Part shown: positions 43,819 to 55,663 of the stretch, piece by piece
How the letters are laid out: the number at the start of each line of letters is the position of its first letter
How positions within the stretch are numbered: position 1 is the stretch's first letter
Assembly: GCF_009827545.1 (NCBI RefSeq)
Contig: NZ_WTYS01000001.1
Span: 705,450 to 769,449 of the forward strand
Direction: 5' to 3'
Source of the DNA: Pontixanthobacter gangjinensis
GTDB taxonomy: Bacteria > Pseudomonadota > Alphaproteobacteria > Sphingomonadales > Sphingomonadaceae
DNA: 64,000 nucleotides
The notes under the pieces: model-generated
Told to the model about the DNA's origin: nothing
Seen by the model: the letters and a program-made list of their open reading frames with translations, nothing else
The model's database searches: none
Made by a program: the position numbers and the translations under genes

Positions 43819-46161
43819 TTAAAGCGGATTGCCGTCCTGATCGCGAAAAATCTCGCGCCGTCCGACATGATTGGCCGGCCCCACCAGGCCTTCGCCTTCC
43901 ATCCGTTCGATCCATTTAGCGGCGGTGTTGTAGCCAACGCCCATTTGTCGCTGGAGCCATGAGCCGCTGGCTTTCTGGTTTTCGATTACGATCTGGCATG
44001 CCTGACGGTATTTGCGTTCGTCGGGATTATCGCTCGCGGTCATTTCGTCTTCGTAATTGAAGCCGCCGCCATCTTCTGGCTCTTCAGTGACCGCGTCGAC
44101 GTAATCTGGCTTGCCTTGGCTGCGCCAATGGTTGGCGACCGCCTCGACCTCTTCATCCGAAACGAACGGACAATGCACGCGGACCATCGCGCCGGTGTTC
44201 GGCTTATACAGCATGTCGCCCTTGCCCAGCAACTGCTCGGAGCCTTGCTCCCCCAAAATGGTCCGGCTGTCGATCCGGCTGGTTACTTTGAAGCTGATCC
44301 GTGTTGGAAGGTTAGCCTTGATCACGCCAGTGATGACATCGACCGATGGCCGCTGCGTCGCCATAATCAAATGGATGCCTGCGGCGCGTGATTTCTGGCT
44401 GAGACGCTGGATGAGGACTTCGATTTCCTTGCCAACGGTAACCATCAAATCGGCCAGCTCATCCACGATCAGAACGATCTGCGGCAAGGGCTGGTAATCA
44501 AGCTGCTCTTCTTCGTAAATTTCTTCGCCGGTTTCGGGGTCAAAGCCGGTCTGTACGCGGCGCCCTAGCGGCTTGCCCTTGGTAATCGCGGCGCTGACCT
44601 TCTCGTTAAAACCGGCGATATTGCGGCTGCTTATGCTGCTCATCATGCGGTACCTGCGCTCCATTTCCTCAACCGCCCATTTCAGCGCGCGAACCGATTT
44701 ATGCGGCTCCGTCACAACCGGGGAGAGGAGATGCGGAATATCGTCATAGGTCTTGAGTTCGAGGACCTTGGGGTCAATTAGAATCAGACGGCACTCGTCG
44801 GGTGTAAATCGGTATAGCAGCGAAAGCAGAATACAGTTCAGGCCGACCGATTTACCAGAACCGGTGGTGCCAGCGACCAGCAAATGCGGCATTGCGGCGA
44901 GGTCCGCGACGATCGGCTCACCGGCGATATCCTTACCCAGAATGATCGGCAACGAGCCTTTCGCATCTGCAAATGCCTCGCACGCGGCGAGCTCTTTGAG
45001 AACAACCATTTGCCGGTCAGCATTGGGCAATTCGATGCCCATCACGGTTTTTCCCGGAATCGGTGATACGCGAGCCGAGATTGCGCTCATATTGCGCGCT
45101 ATATCTTCAGCTAGGCCAATCACCCGCGCCGCTTTGATGCCTGGTGCAGGCTCTAGCTCATACATGGTCACCACAGGCCCGGTGCGAACCGCCGTGATCT
45201 CGCCCTTCACATTGAAATCATCGAGTACGGTTTCAAGCAGGCGGGCGTTACGCTCCAGCGCTAATTTGTCGAGTTTTGGCGCATTATGCTCTGGTGGCTC
45301 TTCGAGCAGGTCGAGGCTGGGTAGCTCGTAATTGGCGAACATATCACGCTGTTTGGCCCTGGCCATGGGCGCTTTCTTTGGCGCAGCCGTTGGGTCCGAA
45401 ATCATTGGGGAACGGCGGGGCGATTCGGTTATCACCGGCTCAGCCTCGGCTGCAGCGCCAATATTCTTGGACTTTTCCTTGCGTGCCGGAATCAACGGGA
45501 TGCCGACTTCGCGCAGCGAGGGCCGGCGCTTGAGGAAATTGGGTAATGTCAGCAATTGCGACCAATCTATCGCGAACACGCGGGTGACCAGGACAGATCC
45601 GCCGACCACCGCTACCAAAGCCAGCATGAGCGTAATCCAGCCATGCGCTGCATCCGGGAAACGTGCGTCGATTGCTTCAATAGCCCCGACACCAAGCAAC
45701 CCTGTAATGCCGCCCGGTGATGCTGGGTAAATCCATCCTTCCCCATCAAACACGAGCGAGAACAAGGTTGAAAACAGGGCAATTGCGAGCAGCAACATCC
45801 CCACCGGACGCCACCAACGAGTTGCCTCGTCGACATTCTCCTGTTCGACATCGCGCCATAATTTGCGCGAGAAAACATAAAGCAGGGGGAGCAGCAGGAT
45901 GCTTGGCCAGCCGAACAGGAACAGCACCCTCTCCGATGCCCAGGCACCTGCTCCCCCCATCCAATTGGCAATTGCATCGGGTGCAGCGGCGGTTGATGGG
46001 CTCGGGTCGGTTTGCGTATAGCTGGCGAGCGAAAGGCCAAGGAAGATCATCGTGCCAAACAGCACGGCTGCGCCGGTCATCTGCGCCGCACGCCGGAACG
46101 AGCGCCGGAACGCCGCACGCCAATCCGCATTTTTTGATTTTCCGACCGCGCGCGTGGCCAT
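43819..46161 (-). CDS. ftsK: DNA translocase FtsK
   Basis: A 780-residue hexameric translocase that clears chromosomes from the division septum. It has four N-terminal membrane helices (about 28-200), a variable Pro/Lys-rich linker, the beta domain, a Walker A loop VAGTTGSGKSVGLN, Walker B LILIDPKVLELKTYD and the C-terminal gamma winged helix (MGVGYNTAAKWIERMEGEGLVGPA). The start MATRAVGKSKN is preceded by AAGGGG at 6-8 nt; an in-frame ATG 7 codons earlier lies before that site. The size is typical of alphaproteobacterial FtsK. Confidence 0.96.
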   Translation of the reverse strand: MATRAVGKSKNADWRAAFRRSFRRAAQMTGAAVLFGTMIFLGLSLASYTQTDPSPSTAAAPDAIANWMGGAGAWASERVLFLFGWPSILLLPLLYVFSRKLWRDVEQENVDEATRWWRPVGMLLLAIALFSTLFSLVFDGEGWIYPASPGGITGLLGVGAIEAIDARFPDAAHGWITLMLALVAVVGGSVLVTRVFAIDWSQLLTLPNFLKRRPSLREVGIPLIPARKEKSKNIGAAAEAEPVITESPRRSPMISDPTAAPKKAPMARAKQRDMFANYELPSLDLLEEPPEHNAPKLDKLALERNARLLETVLDDFNVKGEITAVRTGPVVTMYELEPAPGIKAARVIGLAEDIARNMSAISARVSPIPGKTVMGIELPNADRQMVVLKELAACEAFADAKGSLPIILGKDIAGEPIVADLAAMPHLLVAGTTGSGKSVGLNCILLSLLYRFTPDECRLILIDPKVLELKTYDDIPHLLSPVVTEPHKSVRALKWAVEEMERRYRMMSSISSRNIAGFNEKVSAAITKGKPLGRRVQTGFDPETGEEIYEEEQLDYQPLPQIVLIVDELADLMVTVGKEIEVLIQRLSQKSRAAGIHLIMATQRPSVDVITGVIKANLPTRISFKVTSRIDSRTILGEQGSEQLLGKGDMLYKPNTGAMVRVHCPFVSDEEVEAVANHWRSQGKPDYVDAVTEEPEDGGGFNYEDEMTASDNPDERKYRQACQIVIENQKASGSWLQRQMGVGYNTAAKWIERMEGEGLVGPANHVGRREIFRDQDGNPL

Positions 46162-46244
46162 GTGGTACCCCTTTGAACTCAAGATTAGGCACCATGGCCT
46201 GTGCAGGACTCGCCCGTCAAGAATCCTTCGGTGAACTGGGATAT

Positions 46245-46802
46245 TTAGCTAAGGCCATCGATCGCGGCCCAGCGCGGCCAGTTCATCCTTTGTGCCTTTG
46301 CCGCAGTCATGCCGCCGAGTGCGATAATTGGCGCTTTAGCCTTCTGCGCGAGCATCCTGAAGCGGACCCGGCCAAGCGGTTTTGCTTCGGGATGTGACCG
46401 GGTTGCGAAGACTGGTGAGAGCAAGATAGCGTCCGCGCCAGCACGATCCGCCGCGACGATTTCCGTCCAATCATGTGCGGTCACCAGTTTTAGCAAGCCG
46501 CCTGCCGCCGGTATTCTTTCAGCAGCGCCATACACACCGTCCGCTTGCCATTTTCGCGCCAAGACGGGGCTGCCCGAGACGACTACCAAATGCCCGTGTT
46601 TCTGCGCAATGCGTTGTAATATCTGAAAGCGGGCATAGCGCGCTGCCGGTTCGAGGTGATAATGGCGATAGATAAAGCCTGAGCCTTTCGGCAAAGCGGT
46701 CAAGGCTTGTTCCAGTCCGGGGTCGTTGCGCGCATCACTCAGCAGCCACAAATCGGGCAAGCCGCTCTCGTCGGATTTAAGTCGGGGCTGGTTTTGCGCC
46801 AT
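46245..46802 (-). CDS. thiE: ThiE-like thiamine phosphate synthase
   Basis: A 185-residue TIM-barrel protein of the ThiE/TenI family. Seen: LWLLSDARNDPG at the start, YRHYHLEPAARYARF, GVYGAAERI, ADAILLSPVFATRSHPEAKPLG (the family's phosphate/pyrophosphate loop) and IIALGGMTAAKAQRM. The protein is shorter than classic ThiE by about 25 residues, so TenI-type or a diverged role is possible. The start is MAQNQPRLK, because the next ATG upstream (46826) would overlap the divergent yggS start. The two start codons are only 22 nt apart. Confidence 0.8.
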   Translation of the reverse strand: MAQNQPRLKSDESGLPDLWLLSDARNDPGLEQALTALPKGSGFIYRHYHLEPAARYARFQILQRIAQKHGHLVVVSGSPVLARKWQADGVYGAAERIPAAGGLLKLVTAHDWTEIVAADRAGADAILLSPVFATRSHPEAKPLGRVRFRMLAQKAKAPIIALGGMTAAKAQRMNWPRWAAIDGLS

Positions 46803-46824
46803 GCTGGCTTTATAGCTGCACTCC

Positions 46825-47487
46825 ATGGATATTGCATCAACTCCGCTAGAATTGGTTCGCCAGAAAATCGCCAGAGCTGCGAAGATCGCGCGGAGAGAGG
46901 CGCAGGATGTCACGCTCATTGCAGTCAGCAAGACCCATCCGGCACATCAAATTACGCCGCTATTGGATCAAGGCCAGCGGGTATTCGGCGAAAACCGCGT
47001 TCAAGAAGCACAGGAGAAATGGCCCGAACTGCGCGAGAAATACGCCGGAGTGGAACTGCATCTAATCGGCCAGCTTCAATCGAACAAAGCAGAAGACGCA
47101 GTGCAAACGTTTGACGTAATCCACTCTCTTGACCGGCCAAGCCTGCTAAAAGCGCTGGCCAAAGCAATGGATGCTGCTGGCCGCCGTGTACCTTGCTTTG
47201 TCCAGGTGAATATCGGTGATGAGGAGCAAAAGGGCGGCTGTGCCATTGCGGAATTGCCCGAATTTCTGGAGCAAGCCCGCGCTGCAAACATCCCGATTGC
47301 CGGGCTGATGTGCATTCCGCCTGCCGAAATCGAACCCGCCCCGTTCTTCGCGTTTCTTGCAAAACTGGCCGAGGATAACGGGCTTGAGGGCCTGAGCATG
47401 GGCATGAGTAGCGATTTTGAAACCGCGATCATGCAAGGTGCAACGCATGTCCGCGTCGGGACCGCTTTGTTTGGCGAACGCGGCTAA
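46825..47487 (+). CDS. YggS-family PLP-homeostasis protein
   Basis: A 220-residue pyridoxal phosphate-binding TIM barrel. The lysine that holds PLP is in LIAVSKTHPAHQI near residue 36; also VFGENRVQEAQEKW, HLIGQLQSNKAEDA, and the C-terminal LSMGMSSDFETAI plus THVRVGTALFGER. YggS proteins keep PLP in balance and affect amino-acid metabolism. Length is normal. Divergent from thiE with almost no room for separate promoters, so the promoters must overlap the coding regions. Confidence 0.94.
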   Translation: MDIASTPLELVRQKIARAAKIARREAQDVTLIAVSKTHPAHQITPLLDQGQRVFGENRVQEAQEKWPELREKYAGVELHLIGQLQSNKAEDAVQTFDVIHSLDRPSLLKALAKAMDAAGRRVPCFVQVNIGDEEQKGGCAIAELPEFLEQARAANIPIAGLMCIPPAEIEPAPFFAFLAKLAEDNGLEGLSMGMSSDFETAIMQGATHVRVGTALFGERG

Positions 47488-47510
47488 CCCTCGCCTTTGG
47501 CAACGACCAC

Positions 47511-50294
47511 TTAGGCGCTTTCCAATTCCGCCTGACGTTTATCGCTTGCGGCTTCGAGCAGCGATTCTTCGATTGTCTTCAACCGGTCTGCTGAGGTTAT
47601 TTTGGTACCCAGCAGATCGGTGACATAGAATACGTCGGCTGCGCGCTCGCCATAGGCGGTGATATGCGCCGAATGGACGACAAGCTGGTTTTCAAACAGC
47701 GTCCGGGCCAAACGGTTGAGCAATGCTGGCCTGTCTCGTGCACTGACTTCGATGACGGTGAAGCGGTTGGACGCCTTGTTGTCGAAAATCACCCGCTGGC
47801 GGATTTTGAATGCCTTCGAACGGCTAATTGGCAGCGGACGCTTCGCCAATTGCGGGGCAAGCTCAATCCGGTTGGCTAGGGCATCGCCGATAGCTTTCTT
47901 GATCCGCTCTAGCTGAGATTGCTCTTGGAAAGGATTGCCGTGCGGGTCCTGTACGAGAAAATTATCAACCGCCCATCCGTTACGCGTGGTGTGAATACGG
48001 GCATCGATGATGTTCGCACCTGCCAAATGGATGCCGCCAGCGATGCGGTAAAACAGACCGGGATGGTCGGCGGCGATAACGCTGACTAAGGTTGCCCCCC
48101 TGACACTGTCATACTCGCAGTGCAACGACAGCTGTTCTTCTAAACCGCGCGCCACCGAATATTGGATTAGATTGCGCGCAATGACGTCTTCCGGCTCGGC
48201 TATCCAATAGGAATCGGTGAAGATCCGGTCGTATTCCTTAATCAGGCCGCTTTGTTTGCCCAAATTGGCGGCAACGATTTCCTTCTTGGCCGCGACCCGT
48301 TCAGCCCTTCCGTGACGAACATGACCCAGCCTCAAATGTTCTTGCGCATTATCATACAACTCGCCCAGCAATTGCCCCTTCCAGCTGTTCCAAGTGCCCG
48401 GACCGACCGCCCTGATGTCGACTGCGGTCAGAATCATCAGGTGCCGAAGCCGCTCAAGACTTTGGACCTGAACGACAAAGTCGGCGATCGTCTTGGGGTC
48501 AGAAAGGTCGCGTTTGAAAGCGGTTGCGCTCATCAGCAAATGCTGGCGCACCAGCCACGAAACCAGCGCAGTCTCCTGCTCATCCAAACCGAATCGCGGG
48601 CACAGCTTCTTGGCGACTTCTGCGCCCAATTGCGAATGGTCGCCGCCGCGTCCCTTGGCAATGTCGTGCAGAAGTACCGCGACATAGGCGGCGCGGCGCG
48701 AGTTGACCCGGTGGATCAGCCGCGCCGAACGCGGGTGGTCGTCGCTCAATTCTCCGCGTTCGATCCGGCTGAGTAATCCGATTGCGCGGATGGTATGCTC
48801 ATCGACCGTATAATGATGATACATATCAAATTGCATCTGCGAATTGACCCGCCCGAAATCGGGCACAAACTTTCCGAAAACACCTGCATCGTTCATCCAG
48901 CGTAGCGCAGTTTCGGGGTCGTTTTTGCCAGATAGCAAATCCAGGAAAAGCGCGTTGGCGCGAGGGTCCTTTTGAACGGACCCTTTGATCAGGCCTGAAT
49001 CGCGGTCCGCCTGCCGCATGGTATCAGGATGGATTTCCAGCCCTTCGGATTCGGCGATCTGGAATATCTCGATCAGCCGAACCGGATCTTTTTGAAACCA
49101 ATCATCCCCGGGAGCAGCAATTTTTCCGCCCGAGATCTTATAACCCTTATGCATCCGCGAGCGGCTGGTGAAACCCGCAAAGAAGCCTTTGCGGGCGCGC
49201 TTTTCGGCAAACTCCTGATCAATATGAGCAAGGAATACTCCGGTCAGGCTGCCAACGCGCCGCGCCTGAATAAAGTAGAATTGCATGAAGCGTTCGACCG
49301 AGCTTTTGCCGGGGCGATCGGCAAAATTCATCCGCGTTGCCACTTCGCGCTGAAGATCGAATGTTAACCGGTCTTCGGCGCGGCCGGTCATAATGTGGAG
49401 GTGGCAGCGCACTGCCAGCATGAAGCTTTCCGCGCGGCGGAACGATCGGTATTCCTGCTTGGTGAGCAGGCCGACCTCAATCAGGTCGGCGGCGCTGCGC
49501 ACTTTGTGGATATATTTGCCAATCCAATACAGCGTGTGCAGATCGCGCAAGCCGCCTTTGCCGTCTTTGACATTGGGTTCGACGACATATCGGCTGTCAC
49601 CCATGCGCTTGTGGCGGGCGTTGCGCTCTTCCAACTTCTCGCTGACATATTGCCGTTCGGTCCCATGGACGACTTCATTGAAGAACCGGCGGCTCGCCTC
49701 GTCATACAAATCGCGGTCGCCCCAGACATAGCGTCCTTCGAGCAACGCGGTTCGGATGGTCAGATCACTTTTCGCCATCTTGACCATTTCATCGAGCGTG
49801 CGGCTCGATTGTCCAACCTTCAGACCAAGGTCCCATAAGAAATAGAGGATTGCCTCGATCACTTGCTCGCACCATGGCGTGCGCCGCGACGGTGTCAGAA
49901 AGGCAATATCGACGTCCGATTGCGGGGCCATTTCTGCGCGGCCATATCCGCCAACCGCCATAATGGTCAGCCGCTCGCTCGCAGTACGGTTACCTGGGGG
50001 ATAGACATTCTCTGTGACATGATCGTGGAGTAGCCGGACGATCTGATCGACCAGAAACGCTTGCCCGCCGCTGCATTCATGCCCTGATGATGGTTTGTCC
50101 GCGAGGCGCCTTGCGAGCTCCTCGCGGCCATTGTCGAGCGCAGCGCGAAGCAAGGTAATGATTACTTGACGCAATTCATTACCCCCGCCGGTGCCCCCAG
50201 TGGAGCCCTTTTCGGCGACCAGCTTCGCGATTTCCCCGCTAAGCGCCTTACGGTCAATAATTTGGCGTTGTTTGGGGATTTTGGCTTGGTTCAA
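47511..50294 (-). CDS. glnD: [Protein-PII] uridylyltransferase/uridylyl-removing enzyme
   Basis: A 927-residue nitrogen-status sensor that uridylylates PII under low glutamine and removes UMP under high glutamine. Domains in order: nucleotidyltransferase (GGYGRAEMAPQSDVDIAFL, about 150-170), central helical part, HD hydrolase domain with HDIAKGRGGDHS (about 540-551), and two C-terminal ACT domains (RGATLVSVIAADHPGLFY and VIEVSARDRPALLNRL). The start is a TTG (MNQAKIPKQ) with GGAAAG upstream. The acyl-CoA synthetase stops 16 nt before it, so the two may be co-transcribed. Confidence 0.96.
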   Translation of the reverse strand: MNQAKIPKQRQIIDRKALSGEIAKLVAEKGSTGGTGGGNELRQVIITLLRAALDNGREELARRLADKPSSGHECSGGQAFLVDQIVRLLHDHVTENVYPPGNRTASERLTIMAVGGYGRAEMAPQSDVDIAFLTPSRRTPWCEQVIEAILYFLWDLGLKVGQSSRTLDEMVKMAKSDLTIRTALLEGRYVWGDRDLYDEASRRFFNEVVHGTERQYVSEKLEERNARHKRMGDSRYVVEPNVKDGKGGLRDLHTLYWIGKYIHKVRSAADLIEVGLLTKQEYRSFRRAESFMLAVRCHLHIMTGRAEDRLTFDLQREVATRMNFADRPGKSSVERFMQFYFIQARRVGSLTGVFLAHIDQEFAEKRARKGFFAGFTSRSRMHKGYKISGGKIAAPGDDWFQKDPVRLIEIFQIAESEGLEIHPDTMRQADRDSGLIKGSVQKDPRANALFLDLLSGKNDPETALRWMNDAGVFGKFVPDFGRVNSQMQFDMYHHYTVDEHTIRAIGLLSRIERGELSDDHPRSARLIHRVNSRRAAYVAVLLHDIAKGRGGDHSQLGAEVAKKLCPRFGLDEQETALVSWLVRQHLLMSATAFKRDLSDPKTIADFVVQVQSLERLRHLMILTAVDIRAVGPGTWNSWKGQLLGELYDNAQEHLRLGHVRHGRAERVAAKKEIVAANLGKQSGLIKEYDRIFTDSYWIAEPEDVIARNLIQYSVARGLEEQLSLHCEYDSVRGATLVSVIAADHPGLFYRIAGGIHLAGANIIDARIHTTRNGWAVDNFLVQDPHGNPFQEQSQLERIKKAIGDALANRIELAPQLAKRPLPISRSKAFKIRQRVIFDNKASNRFTVIEVSARDRPALLNRLARTLFENQLVVHSAHITAYGERAADVFYVTDLLGTKITSADRLKTIEESLLEAASDKRQAELESA

Positions 50295-50310
50295 ATGTCA
50301 GCTTTCCAAT

Positions 50311-52011
50311 TCAATCGAGCAAATCGGCTGCAAACATCGTGCGAACGGTCCGCTTATCGATTTTCTGAGTGCCAAGACGCGGCAATGCTTTGTCTGACAT
50401 CCAGATATGTTCGACCATTGGCACTTTGAAGGGGGCGAGCTTCTCGCACATGAATTCGCGCAATTGCTCGGGCGTCAAAGAATGCCCTTCTTTCATATGA
50501 TAGACGGCGGCGGGAATTTCGCCCATCCGCTCGTCCGGGATCCCGAACACCGAACATTCTGCCACGCCTTCATGCGCATAAATGCCCGCTTCCACTTCGA
50601 TGCAGGTAATGTTCTCGCCGCCGCGAATGATGATGTCTTTTTTCCGGTCGACGATAAACAGATATTCATCTTCATCGAGATAGCCGAGATCGCCGGTGCG
50701 GAAGAAGCCGTCTTCGGTAAAGGCAGCATTGGTGGCGTCGTCATTTTTCCAATAACCACGGAAATTGGCTACTGTGCGAAAGCAGACCTCGCCAATTGAG
50801 CCTTGCGCCAAATGGTTGCCGTCATCGTCAAGAATTGCGATTTCGACCAACGGCCGGCTGGCTTTGCCGGTGCTGTTCGGCTTGGCCATGTAATTCTCGT
50901 TGAAGTTGCCGCAGCCCACACCGTTGGTTTCGGTCAGGCCGTAGCCGAGTAGCGGGAATCCTTCAGGAAAGGCTGTCTTGATTTTGTTGACGTGGTCGAC
51001 CGGGCGCGGTGCGCCGCCTGCTGCGAAGCTTTTGCAGGCAGAGAGGTCAAAATTTGCGCGATCAGGGTGCGTCGCGATTTCAAAGCTCATCAGCGGAACG
51101 CCGACAAAATAGCTGACCTTTTCCGCTTCCATCAGGCGCAATGCTTCAAGCGCATCCCATTTCGGCATCAGCACCAATTTGCGAGCGATGCCATAACTTT
51201 GCAGGAACAAGGGCACTTCGCCGGTGACATGGAACAAAGGCACGGCGATAAGCGCACAGGGTTGATCTTTGGGTTCGGAACCCTGTTGGGTAAGCAGGAT
51301 CTTGGCCATCGCGCTTTGCGAAACATAGCTGAAAATAGCGTTCACCACGCCGCGGTGATCTGACCATGCGCCCTTTGATTGGCCAGTTGAACCCGACGTA
51401 TAAAGGATGGTGGCCATGTCATCTGGACCGATTTCGGCGAGCATATCCATCGCGGTGCTGCCATCAGCCCAAATCGGTGCAAGACCGCTTGATGCCGGGC
51501 CGTCATGGCCAAATACCACCACCTTTGCAGGATGATCGGTGCCTTCTAGCCGCTTTGCGCGGCCCGAATCGGCCAGAACCAGATCGCATTCGGCCAGGCG
51601 AACGCCGTAAGCCAGTTCGTCACCAGTCCAGAAACCGTTGAGCAATGTCGCGCAGCCGCCGGACATGATGATGCCCATATAAGCAATGATCCAATTTGCC
51701 GAATTGCGCGCTGCGATACCAACGCGGTCACCTTTTTTCACGCCGTGATTTTGCGCAAGTCCGGCTGCAACATGCGTTGCCGCCTCCCAACATTCGCCGA
51801 AGGTCAGGCGGATGTCGCCGTCGACCAGAAATGTCATATCCTTATTTTCTTGGCAGAAATGCGCGAAATAATGCGCCAAGCTGGGGGGTGCATTCTTGAA
51901 CACAGGCAACTGCTGGCCGAATTGTTCAAAATCCTCTGTTTCAAAGGGTTGGCCAGGTGCGGTCAACGCATCCATGATTGTGTTCAGGCTATTGTCCAGC
52001 TCTGTGGGCAT
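50311..52011 (-). CDS. AMP-dependent acyl-CoA synthetase (class I adenylate-forming)
   Basis: A 566-residue ligase. The ATP loop is TILYTSGSTGQSKGAWSDHRG, followed by LLGYGLTETNG (motif A5), TGDLGYLDEDEYLFIVDRKKD and the hinge Lys region in VPMVEHIWMSDKALPR. It activates a carboxylic acid as AMP then thioester; a medium/long-chain fatty acid is likely, but the specificity is not fixed by sequence. The start is taken at MPTELDNSL with GAGAGGAG 10 nt upstream; an earlier ATG at 52041 is possible. It is divergent from lgt. Confidence 0.92.
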   Translation of the reverse strand: MPTELDNSLNTIMDALTAPGQPFETEDFEQFGQQLPVFKNAPPSLAHYFAHFCQENKDMTFLVDGDIRLTFGECWEAATHVAAGLAQNHGVKKGDRVGIAARNSANWIIAYMGIIMSGGCATLLNGFWTGDELAYGVRLAECDLVLADSGRAKRLEGTDHPAKVVVFGHDGPASSGLAPIWADGSTAMDMLAEIGPDDMATILYTSGSTGQSKGAWSDHRGVVNAIFSYVSQSAMAKILLTQQGSEPKDQPCALIAVPLFHVTGEVPLFLQSYGIARKLVLMPKWDALEALRLMEAEKVSYFVGVPLMSFEIATHPDRANFDLSACKSFAAGGAPRPVDHVNKIKTAFPEGFPLLGYGLTETNGVGCGNFNENYMAKPNSTGKASRPLVEIAILDDDGNHLAQGSIGEVCFRTVANFRGYWKNDDATNAAFTEDGFFRTGDLGYLDEDEYLFIVDRKKDIIIRGGENITCIEVEAGIYAHEGVAECSVFGIPDERMGEIPAAVYHMKEGHSLTPEQLREFMCEKLAPFKVPMVEHIWMSDKALPRLGTQKIDKRTVRTMFAADLLD

Positions 52012-52167
52012 CGAGTTGTAACTCCTCTCAAAAAGCATCATTTCGCGCTTTAAACGCGTATCTTATGAAGCGTAGGCTTCCCCCGAAAGGCAGCCTATGC
52101 CAAGAAGCCGCGCGAAACATACCGTGCGGAATCAAGTCTTCGTCCGGCTACTTAAGGGGTAAGATAC

Positions 52168-53073
52168 TTGCTGTCACTATTGGCTGCGGCTTCAAATGTT
52201 GCTGAACCAGCGATTCAGTGGGCTGATTTGGGTTTGACCGAGGGTATTGACCTCGGCTTTTTCACTTTGCGCTATTACTCGCTGGCCTATCTTGGCGGGA
52301 TCATTTTTGCTTATTGGCACGTCTCCAAGATGATCAAAGCGCCTGGCGCGCCGATGGCGCAGCGCCATGTTGACGATTTGTTTTTTTATTCGACGCTTGG
52401 TGTGATCCTTGGTGGACGGCTGGGTTATGCGTTGTTCTACAAACCTGAATTGTTCACCGGCTTCGGCGGTGACGGCTTTGTCAGCTGGGAATTGCTGCGG
52501 CTGTGGGATGGCGGGATGAGCTTTCACGGCGGTTTAATCGGCGTATTGCTGGCGATTGCCTTTGTCAGCCGGCAGGGCGGATTGTCTTTCTTGCGCGTAG
52601 CCGATTATGTGTCGGTGGGTGTCCCGATGGGCATGTTGCTTGGCCGTCTAGCCAACTTCGTCAATGGTGAATTGTGGGGCCGGACAACCGATGTGCCTTG
52701 GGCAATGAGCTTTCCCGAAGTCATCAATGGCGTGCTGATTTCCGGGCCGCCTCGCCACCCTTCGCAATTGTATGAGGCCGCACTCGAAGGTCTTCTGCTG
52801 CTCATCATCATGCTGTTCCTGTTCTGGAAAACCCGCGCTCGTTACCGCCCTGGATTGCTGGTCGGCGTGTTCACTGTGGGAATTGCGGCGGGACGATTCA
52901 TTGTCGAGTTCTTCCGTGAGCCCGATGCGCACCTGTCCGAATTTGCAGCGAGCAGCGGTCTGTCGATGGGGCAATGGTTGACCATTCCATTGATCCTGAT
53001 TGGCGTGCTGGTGGCGCTGCGCGCGCTGCGCAGCCCCGAGTTAGCCAGTGGATCATCGTCGCCAGCCGCCTGA
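52168..53073 (+). CDS. lgt: Prolipoprotein diacylglyceryl transferase
   Basis: A 301-residue inner-membrane enzyme that attaches the diacylglycerol of phosphatidylglycerol to the lipobox Cys of prolipoproteins. Family signatures: MSFHGGLIGV, GRLANFVNGELWGR (Lgt signature with its key Arg, Asn and Glu) and FVVEFFREPD-like FIVEFFREPDAHL. At least seven hydrophobic segments. The start is TTG at 52168 with AAGGGGT 8 nt upstream. Its stop overlaps the next gene's start (TGATG). It serves the several lipoproteins in this window. Confidence 0.96.
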   Translation: MLSLLAAASNVAEPAIQWADLGLTEGIDLGFFTLRYYSLAYLGGIIFAYWHVSKMIKAPGAPMAQRHVDDLFFYSTLGVILGGRLGYALFYKPELFTGFGGDGFVSWELLRLWDGGMSFHGGLIGVLLAIAFVSRQGGLSFLRVADYVSVGVPMGMLLGRLANFVNGELWGRTTDVPWAMSFPEVINGVLISGPPRHPSQLYEAALEGLLLLIIMLFLFWKTRARYRPGLLVGVFTVGIAAGRFIVEFFREPDAHLSEFAASSGLSMGQWLTIPLILIGVLVALRALRSPELASGSSSPAA

Positions 53074-54130
53074 TGGAACAGCCTGCAATGACTTTGGGGG
53101 AAAGTTTCCGCCGATTGATCCGGAACACCGGGCCAATCTCGCTCACCCATTATATGGGCGAAAGCAACGCGCGCTATTATTCGGGCAAAGACCCGATAGG
53201 CAATGCCGGCGATTTCATCACCGCGCCCGAAATCAGCCAGATGTTTGGCGAATTAATCGGCCTGTGGCTCGCCGACATGTGGATCCGCGCAGGTAAGGAA
53301 GAACCGGTCTACTATGTGGAGCTGGGTCCGGGCCGCGGCACTTTGGCCAAGGATGCATTGCGTGCGGCGCGCAAATACGGGTTGGAGCCGCGCGTCCATC
53401 TGGTTGAAAGCTCGCAAGCGCTGAAGGATGTGCAGTTGAAAGCTATCCCCGGCGCGATTTGGCATAATGATTTGTCGACCGTGCCGCAGGACGGTCCGAT
53501 GCTGCTGATTGCGAACGAGTTTTTCGATGCACTACCGGTGCGCCAATTGGTGCGGGGACCCGACGGGTGGCGAGAGCGGATGGTCGGGCTGGACGGTGAC
53601 GAATTTGTATTTGTTGCAGGAGGCCAGAATATGGACCCTGCAGTGCCGGTGGAATTTCGGAATGCTCCGGAAGGTGCAGTACTTGAAACATGCCCTGCCG
53701 CTGCGGCAATACTTTATGAAATTGCTGGACGGCTGGCGGATCAAGGTGGTGCAGCGCTGCTGATTGATTACGGCAATTCGGAACTGAAAACCGGATCGAC
53801 ATTCCAAGCGGTGCGCGATCATCAAAAGGTTCACCCGTTCGCCGCTCCGGGCGATGCCGACCTAACCGCGCTGGTCGATTTTGCGACTTTGGCGCGGATC
53901 GCGCAATCGCGCGATATCCGCCACATCGGCACCGCGACGCAAGGCGATTGGCTGAGGGCTTTGGGGATTGAGACGCGGGCGCAGAACTTGGCGGCGAAGG
54001 CCCCGCAATATGCGCAAGATATTGCCGCAGCGAAGGACAGGCTCGTGGCTGACAATCAGATGGGCAAACTGTTCAAAGTGATGGGGTTGGCCGGCCCTAC
54101 ATGGCCCGGCGGTGTGGGCTTCCCCGAGAA

Positions 54131-54134
<4 letters not shown>
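53073..54134 (+). CDS. MidA/NDUFAF7-type SAM-dependent methyltransferase
   Basis: A 353-residue class I methyltransferase of the family that in mitochondria (NDUFAF7) dimethylates an Arg of complex I. Seen are YMGESNARYYSGKDPIGNAGDFITAPEISQMF in pieces at residues 28-57, the SAM loop VELGPGRGTLAKD (82-94), LLIANEFFDALPVRQ, and a C-terminal LFKVMGL. The start is the ATG overlapping the lgt stop. Pairing with lgt in sphingomonads appears to be a position habit rather than a shared pathway. Overlaps the convergent permease gene by 4 nt. Confidence 0.9.

Positions 54135-55659
<1,525 letters not shown>

Positions 55660-55663
<4 letters not shown>

Noticed and set aside
43819..46161. Conjugative or phage origin for the FtsK-type gene
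   Set aside because: Four N-terminal membrane helices and the gamma winged helix make it the housekeeping division translocase; no mobile genes surround it.
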